A program made the translations under genes and the position numbers. A DNA stretch of 64,000 nucleotides from Pycnopodia helianthoides (lineage: Eukaryota > Echinodermata > Asteroidea > Forcipulatida > Asteriidae), in NCBI GenBank assembly GCA_032158295.1, contig CM063244.1:4034510-4098509 (forward strand). The letters are read 5' to 3'. Below, one piece after another: positions 11,623 to 23,200 of this stretch; position 1 is the stretch's first letter; each line of letters starts with the position of its first letter. Under the pieces are notes generated by a model. It saw only the letters and a list, made by a program, of their open reading frames with translations. It was not told the DNA's origin and ran no database searches.

Positions 11623-14453
11623 GGGTAAAAGCCGTCCTTTTAAAAAGCCACATCCGGTCCCCCGATGTGCCGATGTGTACACATATGATGTGTTTACTCA
11701 TCTCACGCACATGTAATTTACATGGATGGAAGCTCGGTTGCATTCTCGCTGTCATGCACCCCGGTCATTTGTTAGTTAAACTTACAGTTCTTCCTTTTGT
11801 GATGGTGTTTTGAGGTCGGGTTTTCAAGAAAATGAAATTGAATACTAAAGATTGAAGTCAACAATTGTCATAAAGCTTTTGACCTAAACTATTTTTTACA
11901 ATACTACAAAGTGCAAGGATGACTTTTGGTGTATTTTAATGGAAATTACCCCATCCCTGACTCCATGGTTGCAATCATTGTGCAATTAAAAGAAACTATT
12001 GAAGTCATCATCAATCTCATTGCCCACATGTGCATTCCAGTGTCAAGTTGACAGTTACTGTGTTATATGGAAGTATGAAGGTCTACTTCCATGGCCTTTT
12101 TAAAAAGTTACCCTTGCCGAGGACAAGCTTGACCGGATTCATGCCCCGCACTATTATTTGTATGCAGTAAACAACCTCTGTTACAATTTTCAGTACAAAG
12201 GAGTGGAAGTGTTGCGCATCTGTGGTCCAGTGCCCACACAGATTTGAGTTATTTGTGGGTGTTGTGTTTGAATATTTTTAAAGGGAAGAATTTTGATTCT
12301 TTGGGGTGTATGTGGGCTGTTACAAAAACTGTTTTGACATCTGTTGGGTTGATGTCGATCGCCACAGTTCGATGTCTCGTTGGATATTACAGTGCTAAGT
12401 GAAGAATTTTGTATACCAGCAACGTGAGTACAACTCTTTACAATAACCATGTTCTTACTGTTAACGAGAAGCACATTTATGTATAGAGTGTACGTGCGTG
12501 TACATTGTACAAGTGGATGTTAAGAACAGGAACTGGAATCATGTATTGTATAAAAAAAAGGAGAATTGCCGTATACATGTAACGGTATGATAACGGTGCA
12601 ATTTTCTTGAACAATGTACTTTAAAAAATACCCTCTCGTGGTTGCTTTACATTTCTGACACATGCGTCATACATTGTAACATAGACTGTAATAACTGAAA
12701 TGTATGATAATGGTAATAAGTGTATACATGTAATTAATTAGATAGGATCCATACTGAACCCTGCCATTCACGGTCCGGCCATAGGCTTCAAACATACCCA
12801 TTTATGCTCTGGCCATGGGCATCAAACATACCCCCCTCACACAATACATGTACCTGAACATTCAGACTTCTGATTGCGCATTCTTGGCTGTGATTGGTCA
12901 ATGGTATGTCAACTGGGCAACACTGAGTCTCACTTTAAATTCATTCGAATTTACATTTTAAGTACACGGTAAACAATCACGCACACCTTGAAATGATTTT
13001 TAAGGCAGTTTAATGCTGTGTTGAATGTGTATATTATTAATAGAATCAACACCGTTCAAACAAACTTTGAAACTTTATGGTTTTTCACTTCAGTCATTCC
13101 AGGAAAACAAATAGTAACAATTTTTTGAAAGGGTTGTTGTATGTTTGAAAAACAGAAATGTTTGCGGGAAAACTGACGTCATTTTATATCAGATTACAAT
13201 TGTGGGCTTTCCTCATTACATGCCATATGAAACTGTCATCTGTGCTAATCTAATTTATGGTTCAAGTTCACCAGTTAGTCTTGTAATGTATTAGGAGAGT
13301 GGTTGAGATGCTGTGGAACATGTGTTCCTCTTAAGGTGATTATGATTAAACCAGGGTCAGGTCACAAATGTAAATTTCTTTGGTTAGGTTTTCTTAACTT
13401 GGATCCAATCTGGAAAAATGCATGTGTGTAAAGTAAATGTGGATACAGATTACAGTTGCACACAATCAGGCCAATGATGTACATTTACATGCATGTGCAT
13501 GTACATATACATGTACATGTACTTATTATGCATGGTGCTTATACATTTCAAATGTCATGGCAAAATCTCTGAATGATTCAGTTCGTATTGCTACTACTAG
13601 AAGATAAATTCTGCTCAAGGGAAGGTACATATAGGAGAGAAAATTAATTTCCATCCTTTAGTTACACGTGTAATAAACACACTATTGGGGGTCAAGTTTG
13701 AGTGATAACAACTATAAACAGTTCACTTTGGGTTTATTTGGATTGAAGAATTTAGAATAAGCAACAGTGATTTTGTGGGTCTTCAAGTGCTGTTTGACAG
13801 TATTTCAGATGAGAATAGTATGAACTTTATAGTCGGTGAACTTTGAGGTTGAAACCAATCAATTTAATTTCGTGCTGTTCAACATGTTAAAAATCCCTTT
13901 TTGACCTAGTCATTCAAAACTGTTCAAATGAGTCTTGACCCAACATACAAAGTACTGTAAGTAGTTTGAATTTTACTGGACCGTGCATAACAAGGTTTTA
14001 GCCAGGATTTGTTAAGATGGTGTCCAAATTTGCTGAATAAATCAAAACTGGGTGTCCAAATTGTTCACTTACAATACATTGTGCATGTAAAATGACAGAT
14101 AAAACAGGGTGTCCAAATTTAAAATAGGGTGTCCAAAAGACACCCAGACACCCCTCTGGCTAACACTATGATGCACACGGGTCATCCATGATACTTTTTA
14201 TGTTTGTACATTGTACTGCATTGGACAATGTTCACTCTCATGGCACCCCTGACTTCTGAATTGGACAATGTTTACTCAAGACTCAATGCCAACTTTGCAT
14301 TCAGAGACATAAAATTGTAGCACTCTATCTGTATCATATAAAACACAAACCACATTTAAAATCTGTCTGTAGCAGTAGAAACTAGGCCTATAGTCAACAA
14401 CAAAAGCCAGTCAGGAGTTTTGATTACTGGCTTTTATGGAAACTCACACCGCC

Positions 14454-14840
14454 TTAAAGGCACTGGACACTATTGGTAATTACTCAAAATAATTGTTAGC
14501 ATAAAAACTTACTTGGTAACGAGCAATGGAGAGCTGTTGATAGTATAAAACATTGTGAGAAACGGCTCCCTCTGAAGTAACGTAGTTTTTGAGAAAGAAC
14601 TAATTTCTCAGTAAAATATTTGAATTGATTTTGAGACCTCACGCATGAGGTCTCGAAACCAAGCATCTGAAAGCACACAACTTCGTGTGACAAGGGTGTT
14701 TTTTCTTCCATTATTATCTCGCAACTTCGACAATTGAGTTCAAATTTCACAGGTTTTTTATATATTGTGCATATGTTGAGATACACCAAGTGAGAAGACT
14801 GGTCTTTGACAATTCCCAAAGGTGTCCAGTGTCTTTTTAA
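14454..14840 (+). mobile_element. Miniature TIR transposon, family B (TTAAAGGCACTGGACAC), copy 1
   Basis: Left end TTAAAGGCACTGGACAC and right end GTGTCCAGTGTCTTTTTAA are inverted repeats. The centre holds a hairpin, GAGACCTCA-CGCA-TGAGGTCTC. It is non-coding. Other copies lie at 15.5, 30.1 and 62.6 kb, with a diverged relative at 7.4 kb. Confidence 0.85.
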
Positions 14841-15528
14841 ATGAAGAGAGAAAGAAAGAAGTCATGTACACAACAATTTTATGGCTGCTGCTCTTTTATC
14901 ACATAACAAATATATTAAAAAAAAAAATCTCATTTTGTCTGGGCTCATCTACTGCAGCTTTTTGCGGGCGGCGGAAGTACACATCCCTGGTTAAGCATGA
15001 CTGGTACGCTGAACAATTTCTAAATACTGTGCAAGTGTAGGCCTCCCTCACACATAATGCATTGTGACCGCCCAGTGTGTAGGGGACACAGAGTGTAAAT
15101 ATTGTTAGCAAACAGGGCCAGCAGCAGGTCCTATATTATTGGCTTTAAAGGCAGTGTAAATCTTTGGTGTGGAAACAAAACATTCAAGTCCCCCCACCTC
15201 CTCTCCCCCCTGAACCCTTCTCCATAAATTCTGCTGTGTTGTTCTGTGAATCGTACCTTTAAATACAAGTCGGGATTAAGTGTAATCCACTTTCTCAATT
15301 TTATGTGTAAGCTTTTTCGGAAAAAGGCCTGTATTAGACTTAATTGTTGGAGATCCAAAAGGGGTTGCTCACTATTATGACCTATTCTACACGTGCAATT
15401 GTTTGTCAATATTGCACTGTAATGGGCTGGAACTTAAATGTTTTGATTATTTATTACTTTATTAACTCAAATTCAGGCACAGCGATATTGTGGCAGCGAT
15501 CTAATTGCGTATATTCCCTTTAAAGACA

Positions 15529-15903
15529 CTGGACACCTTTGGTAATTGTCAAATACTAGTCTTCTCACTTGGTGTATCTCAACATATATGCACAAAATAA
15601 CAAATCTGTGAAAATTTGAACTCAATTGGTCGTCGAAGTTGCGAGATAATAATGGAAGAAGAAACACCCTTGTCACACGAAGTTGTGTGCTTTCAGATGC
15701 TTGATTTCGAGACCTTACGCGTGAGGTCTCAAAATCAATTCAAACATTTTACTGAGAAATTACTTCTTTCTCAAAAACTTCAGAGGGAGCCGTTTCTCAC
15801 AATGTTTTTTTTACTATCAACAGCTCTCCAATGCTCGTTACCAAGTCAGTTTTTATGCCAACAATTATTTTGCGTAATTACCAATAGTGTCCAGTGCCTT
15901 TAA
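15529..15903 (-). mobile_element. Family B miniature TIR transposon, copy 2 (inverted)
   Basis: It is in reverse orientation to the 14.5 kb copy, about 690 bp away. The central hairpin reads GAGACCTTA-CGCG-TGAGGTCTC, with one changed pair. Confidence 0.85.
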
Positions 15904-15904
15904 A

Positions 15905-16400
15905 CCTGTCTTCACCGGAGTGGAAGAGTTGCATGGTTTTTTTTGGTGGAGGTGCCAGACAGACTGAGACAGTTTGTTCGTTGAGGTGGAAAAACCTTTC
16001 CTCTTCAGAGCGTGCACTGCTGAAGAGGGTAATAGAATTGATATGCAGATGAGATATACCCTATGGAAAGAAGAGAATTGTAGATTGACCCACCAGGCAC
16101 TATAAGGAGAACGTGATGAGGCGCGGGGTGCACAGCCGACTTCTTCGCTGCTCGTCTGGTTGGACTCTCAGTCTCACTGAATGTTTCATCGGATGGTTGA
16201 ATCTCATGTCTCGGATTAGCTGTCTACGGTGTGATAAGTTGTAAACGAAGATGCACCGGGGTGGTGAGAGTTGAATTGGATGTGAGAGAGTCTTTTATGT
16301 GAACCGTATTGACGAGGAGGCCATCTATTTGAGAACATGTCGTTTCACACTTTTGTAGTCTTCTGACTAATTGTGTCATTTTGTAGCTGGGGAGGTTGAA
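15905..16400 (+). promoter_or_regulatory. Candidate dystroglycan promoter / first non-coding exon
   Basis: This stretch is richer in G, C and CpG than its surroundings and contains no repeat I recognise. It has TATAAGG at 16101, about 30 bp before a CA at 16131 that could be an initiator. A GTGAGAG donor-like site at 16264 could end a non-coding exon of about 130 nt, spliced to 16697. All of this is inference from spacing and motifs. Confidence 0.2.
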
Positions 16401-16696
16401 GGAGTCATGCCACTGGATTTACATGAGCTGCTACATCATGAACATTCATGGCATCTGAAATGTGTTGTTTGAATATATGACATGCTCTTATTTATAATAA
16501 TAAAAAAAGGATTATGGAATTGTTTTCGTATTCTAAAATGCAGACCTCTGAGAGTTTCTTCTGGCAAATAACCAATATGGGTTAAAAAATGAGTTAGGTT
16601 GAAAAAACAAACCAGACAAGACAAAACCAAATTTGTACTTTGCATGTTTTTACTCTTTTGCATCTTAATTTTATTTTATTTTTTTTCCCTTTGCAG

Positions 16697-16918
16697 TTTT
16701 CAACATGGTAGCTCTTGATGTGTCGGATATAGGCTGGAATTAAGCTCAAGTTTGGATCGGAGGAAGAAGCACAATACATCAAATCAAAGACTGTGCCATC
16801 CGACAGGGTCGTCGGACAGATTAAACCCCAGAGTTTTTTTCCAGACGGGATTCTGTTAACTTTTGCTTGCAGTGAAAACAACCAATCTTGGTTGTTAAGA
16901 GTACTTGAGTTTCCAAAC
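16697..16918 (+). other. DAG1: Probable 5' UTR part of dystroglycan exon, with two short uORFs
   Basis: A pyrimidine tract ending CCCTTTGCAG at 16696 looks like a splice acceptor, so a non-coding first exon probably lies upstream. The leader contains two overlapping uORFs: ATG at 16705 with stop at 16741 (12 codons), and ATG at 16718 with stop at 16730 (4 codons). Both end well before the main start at 16919. Confidence 0.55.
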
Positions 16919-17236
16919 ATGGCTTTGTCGATGAGTGTTCATGCAGGAGTTTTGAGTCGTCACTGTATCTTATGGATAACAGCAGTACTGTGTCTGACAA
17001 GGACTGCTAGCATTGTAAACGCAGACCAAATAACCAACACACGAGCGTGGAGCGGGCTTCATAGTGAACTCAAGAATGAATCCCCTGAGACCGTAAACTC
17101 AGGTTTGGACAGAGCAGAACTATGGAAGCCAGTGTCGTTGGGAGCCGGTATGTTGGATGTTACAGCAACTGTGGGCAGAGTGTTCAAATATGCAGTACCT
17201 GGAGATGCATTTCTGGGAGACAATTTAATCTACAAG
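16919..17236 (+). CDS. DAG1: Dystroglycan coding exon 1
   Basis: This exon encodes residues 1-106. The ATG has a strong context (A at -3, G at +4) and is the first ATG in this frame within the exon. Residues 17-27 are hydrophobic, and VNA at 33-35 is a plausible signal peptidase site. Asn53 lies in an NES glycosylation sequon. The stretch from about residue 69 is the first half of the N-terminal cadherin-like domain, which ends DNLIYK at a consensus donor (AAG|GTTTGT). The exon contains exactly 106 codons, so the intron is phase 0. The human gene also divides its coding sequence between two exons, with a large intron early in this domain. Confidence 0.95.
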
Positions 17237-20200
17237 GTTTGTATGGATGTTTTTTATATTATAGACTACCACATTAACACCGGTGACCCCATTTAACATT
17301 TTTTTTAATACAATTAATATACTGTTGGTGAGGAGCTGTTTCCTTATCATCATCTAGTTTCTTTTCTGACCACTCACTCACTCCCTCGCTCACCCATCCG
17401 CAAAAGGCAGCATTGGTCCTTCGCTCTGACCTCCTATGCCTATGTCTAACACATCTCTTGTATTAAAGGTATTGTACACTTTTGGTAACAGCTCAAAATC
17501 AGTGTCCACATTTTGTGTGATTAAACATATGCATGAACAAACAAACCTGTGAAAGTTTGAGCTCAATTGGTCATCGAGGTCACAAGAAAATAGTGAAAAG
17601 AGATCTTATGTGTTTTCTGTTTTTTTAAATTATCGCACGCGATAATTACTATTGTTTTACTCGTTTCTCAGAAACGATAGCATTTTAGGCAGAAATATTT
17701 TAAGGAACCCTTTCTACCATTACTTACTTTGAATCATGTAAGTTATGTGTGAATCTGTGAACATTGTGTTTTTCGATCTTACCAATAGTGTACAGGGCCT
17801 TTAAGCATATTTAAAAACAAATTTTGCAAACAAATTGAATTGCTTCTATTTTTCAGGAAGATATTGGGTGTGATTGCATTGTTTGGTTCATTATTGCTCA
17901 AACGTGTTTTGAAACTTTTATTGCTTACGTTTATAAAAAAGTTGCCCATCACAGTGGCTGCAAAAAAGGGCTACTCAAAAAACGAGAGCTTGGAGAATGG
18001 CCTTTGGGGTGAGATAGCTAGCTTCAAGCCTACTATCATACTCCCATCCTTACCTGTACCAATGGAGCTATATAGCTTCATGACTGTACTAACATTGTTA
18101 TCACTGTTTCCAAGTCATCATCATAACCATGCATGTTATCAGGCCACACCATTGGTGAACTGTTTGGTGAAATCAATGTTCCATTCTCATAAAACATACT
18201 TGCCTCAGGTAGAATTGCAGTTGGTAATAGTGTTAATAGCCAACACCTTTCTTAAAATAAATTATCAGTAGATTTTTAAAGCAACTCAAATACAGTGTGT
18301 ATGGTGGACATGTAGTTTAGCTGATTATAGTCCCTATATAAAAATATGAATAAAGTAAAAGCCTGGTATTTATAATCACAGAGCCTTGATATAATTGATA
18401 TCCGAAAGTTGTAATGGTTGCAAAATAGCATGCATCTAGTATTTTCCCCCCATATTTCCACTACTGTTGTAAAAAAGTATGTTTGCTTTTTTGTTTACCC
18501 TTCTCTAAATTCAATCAAATAAAATGCTCCTTTCCTAGTCTTGTTGTGTACATGTACTGTAGGCAGCAGTTTCTTTCTGGAAATTTACAAATTGGGGATT
18601 TCACTATATAACCACTTAGAGTTGTAGGCTTCTGTTCTGCATGAGAACATATGGTATAATGTTTCGTCAGGGAAAAGGTTAATGAATGCAAGTCCACTTG
18701 TTTGATTTCAAATTTCCTAATATTCCAACCTCCACACCATGGATTATTCCTACTCTTGGGTCAGTCTACTTTTTCCAGTAATCTTGTAGAAAGGAGGAGA
18801 AAATACCATCGATGATTTCTCACCAACAGATGTGTTTGTGATGGACATTATTGAAATTAAATGAAGGAGAAATATTTATTGGACTTTTGGCACTAAGTAT
18901 GCTTTCAGTGGACTAGCAGCTGCAGTCATGAGATGACTGCAAATAGGCTTAGGGGCGTTCTTCTGTGACGGTGATGTCTTATTACTTTAAGAGTTGATGA
19001 GAAACTGCTCGCTTTGGTCAGAGGAGGGAATGGAATTGGCTCCTTGTAGGTACATCTTGGTCTGGGGATTGCTTATTAAAGCTAAATCCCTTGTTATTGA
19101 TAACATTAATTAGACCTTCAAGATTTCAGTCACCTGAGTTTTCAAAGGTGGAATAAAAATTTAAAAAAAATCTTCTGCAAAAATTGCATTGTTTGATTCA
19201 CTCGCTTGAATAAACCTTGAGAAGAAGCCACCCTAGCTGTATAAATCAAAAAGGTCTGTTTAAGTTGTAAAGATGTTTATTGGGGACAATTACGCTGCTA
19301 GTTGTTGAGTTCGCTCCGAGCTACTAAAAGGGTCAATTTTGATGTAAACTCTTGGAAGAATTATTGGAGTTGCGGACAAAAAGCACAAGCCTCTTCTGAC
19401 GCGGTTTGGGTAACAAGGTTTGTTTCTGGTTTTATTGGAACATAAACAGCTTCTTGTACAGTTGAAATTTTGCCGATTTTTTTGAACTTGTTTATCAATG
19501 TCAGTATGGTCACCCATTATTTATGTCTTGCTGAACTGAGATGTGTATATATCTTGTGTATTCCCAGCGTACTCAGTCCCAGGTGGGAAATGAAGGTGAA
19601 AACTTCCAGATTTCAAGATGTTCCTAATCATGTGTCCGCATGTGTCTGGTGTCCATGTTTGTACTTTGTTTTAGTTGGATTGTATTGGCCACACAAAAGT
19701 TCAGTTTAAGTTCACTCATACTTGCATGCATGAAATGCATCACGTAGGCCTACCTAGCTTAACTTAAATAATGGTACAGTAGGTCTTTTTAAAGGAACAT
19801 TACAGAATTGGTTTTTGCTAACAAAACAGTTGCTGGCAGTGTAAGCACTTTATGTAATCCACCATATACATAAACTGACAAACCTGTAGAAGTTTGAGAT
19901 CGATCAGCCATCTGAGAAAATAGTGAAAAACCGATTACACATTTGCATGAAATCATATAGATTCAACAAATGAATAAAACGCTCACTGAGCGATAAACTC
20001 CAATCGGAAAATTAGTTTATTAATTTCTCATCAAATATGGCATTTCAGACAAAAATATTTCAAGGGATGTTTTCTACTATCATCATCATTAGACCGTGTA
20101 AGTTTTATGTAAATCTGTGATCAAAAGTATATTTTTTTCTTACCAATTCTGTAATGTTCCTTTAGGAGTTTGTGATATTGCTTAAAAAAAGATGTACATG

Positions 20201-23200
20201 TAATGTCATGTAGATGATTTCATTTTTAAGAGCAATGGAGATTGTTGTCAGGACACTTAAAAACTAAATTTTCCCCATTTATATGCAGAAAGTTGATTGG
20301 AACAAGTGTTCAGGCTATGTACATGTATGCAGCAAAATTTTCCTTTAATGAACATAGCTTTATTACATAAGGTTGGATCTCACCAGTCGGGGCACAGTGA
20401 GCCATTCCAACTCTACGTGACTTTCACTACTATTTTTAACTCACCTCTCCCCAAGTCCAGTGTATCCAATTAGAAAGAAGTGATTGAAAAATTGGCTTTC
20501 CTATCATGCCCTCCATGCCCTCCCACCGATGATTGAATATGCTGAATTTGCAGTCAGGGTTCAATGTAGATGGCAGTTTTACTGTCTGGACCTGTTTTTT
20601 TTTGTTTGTGCGTGCTCTTGACGCAATACAAGCACACTTGACTTCGTGAAATCCATTAAAAACATTGTTACTTGTGCATGGATGACCCAAATACATGTTG
20701 GTCTTGTTGGACTGTGTCCAACTTTCACTTTCTTTGCATTTCATCCGCTTTCATTACTTAGCTTCTTTGCCCCCCCCCCCCAAAGGAAAATAAATTTAGA
20801 AAAAATCTGCGGATGCTATAAAGAGGAGGCTGAGAGAGTTTACAGATGATTTTGTTTATTTTTGTTTGATTCCCCTTATGAAAACAAATTTTCTGGAGAG
20901 TAGGAAATGCATCTTTCAGCAGGTTCATAGATCTTCTGTCAAAATCATGGTTTGTTTCAGTCGTGAGAATCTTCAGGATTCTTCACTTCAAAATGTGTGG
21001 TCACCGAGTTCAGTGTGAATTTGATATTAGATTTGAGGGGGTCCGGTAGGGTGTGGGGGGGTATACCCGTATATTTTGCTGAATCTCTCATCTAATCAGA
21101 AATTGTAAGTTTACTTTTTAAGTCATATAACGTGGATTGGCACACCATTTGTGAAAAAACGGCACATTGACAATTTCCGCCCGGCTTTCATGTGCTTCGC
21201 GTATGCAGCAAGAATGGATATGTGAAGACTTATCTCATTCCTCGCTTCAATTACGTTGCTGAATTGTTTGAACGTAATATGTTTACTGCTGCCGCAAGGG
21301 AGCACGTGTGGAGACTTTGAAAAGTCTACTGACAAACGGTGCACAGTGTTTTGCATAGACGCGGGCACATTGTTAGAATATTTTACCAGTCGTCAGTAAG
21401 CACCTTCATTGGTGAAAGCGCCATTTCTCCGATATGTTTAAAGTGTTTTACTGCTGGAGTCAAATTTACACGTAGACCTATGACCTGGGAAAAACTTTGA
21501 GACAATGTGTGTAAGATACAATGCACGTGTGTGGATAATCTTCTATGACTGCATTTACGGTTTAAGTCTCACCTTTTTTTCTGAACCCAACATTAACGTT
21601 TTATGAAATTTCACAAACCGTAAAATTGTGTATTTTAAATTACAATTTATAATAGCTTCAAAGTCCATCTAAAGAGGCACTTCAGGGGATTTGCTATATT
21701 TTTTTTATTTGCAAGATAGTACATACGGCTCTTAAAGTATTTTTTCTGATGTTAGCCATTGGGCAGTTTCTCAGGCAAACAGACGTTTATCAAATGCGTC
21801 TTGAAAATTACTTGATGTATTATTAAAAACATTTTTGGGATAGTTGCCAGCAGGACTGGATAAACTGTCAACAATCTATCATATTCAATTCGTTTTTTTC
21901 CTCATCATGTGAATGTCTTTTGCAGTACTACAAGCACATTCTCTTGGAACTTATCGGGGATACATGTTTTTTTTAAAATATTGGTACCATGTTGTTCCAA
22001 CGACAGATAAATATTTGCATCAGAAATACTGATGTTTTCAAAACATTGTCCTTCAAGACTCTAAATTAATGTAAACAAGACCCCTGTCTGCACAAGACTA
22101 TAAGTCGATATCTTCTCAACAACATATTGACCTAATTTGATTTAATGTTCACCGGTAGATTATACAATGTGTTTGTTGAAATCTAGAGGATTGGAATGAT
22201 TTTCTCTCTCTCCAACAACCACCGATGTAATATTCTTGTGCAATGAGAAGGGATTGTGTCAGCATGCAGATTGGACTTCATGCCACTGTCGTGCCAGTAA
22301 TAATAGTGCAAGTGGGAATGTAGAGAAAGTGAAAGCAACAAAACTCAAGATCAAACATTCTCTCCGAAAACAACTTGTATCCGGTCAGAACCAAGGGCTG
22401 TAATTACATTCTCTTTCCTGAGGAGGATTGTTCCTGTTTGCCGAACAAGTCACTTTTGAATAGTAGGTATACTGAGCTGTTTCTAGACCACTAGGAGACC
22501 TCAGAAGTGGGCCAATTTACATTGCATCAATGAAGATTGATCCTTCGGCCTTTCATGCTTATTAATGTAGTTTTGTGTTGGTCAGACCCATTATTTTCCC
22601 CGAGCCTGATGAGATTAGTATGTAAAGCTCACACAGGCATCAGTTTTGCACAGGTTTTACGACAGAAATGCGCTAGAAAGAGCTTATTAGTTTCAAATGA
22701 GTGAATGCAGTTGGAGTAGCGGCCATCTTGAAAAACGTCAATTGTTGATCGCTTTAGTGACTGCTGTTGAAGTTTACCTAATCTCATTTGAGATGCTCTT
22801 TATGAGAATGTCAAAGTCCTTGGAGAAGGGAAAGTGCAAAGGTAACATTGGGAGGTACAGTCAAAGGGATATCTCCAGGAATAATTAACTGGATTTGAAT
22901 TTAAAGATTTTTTTTGCAGAATTTGTCAAATCAGAGCAACAGGTTGTATGATGAGTTATGACCTTGTTGCAAACTTTAGTTTCCATGGAGCAACAAGGTT
23001 GTGATCTTTGTTAAAAAATTCAAAGATGTAAATCAACTGAGTAAGATATGACCACATTTTTGGACGGTTCAAACATTTTCTACGATCAACACAATTAATT
23101 TTCAAAATTTTCAATCGTAATCACCGCATCAGATCGTATTGGATTGTAACAAAGTGCCACAGTTTGCATCTAATCAGGCTTCCAAATCGTGGTGATCGGG

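Larger units (their letters stand above)
1..16696. other. Gene-poor region upstream of dystroglycan
   Basis: No open frame here resembles a known protein, and the longest are about 100 codons. Outside the repeats listed separately the sequence is AT-rich single-copy-looking DNA with ACATGTAC-rich patches (about 10370-10410 and 13480-13530). A 38-bp imperfect tandem duplication lies at about 12770-12835. The interval 13990-14170 has four copies of GGGTGTCCAAA flanked by inverted GCCAGGA/CTGGC ends. Confidence 0.6.

Noticed and set aside
17840..18271. 143-codon open frame in the dystroglycan intron
   Set aside because: It is an AT-rich frame with hydrophobic low-complexity translation and no splice context or known likeness.
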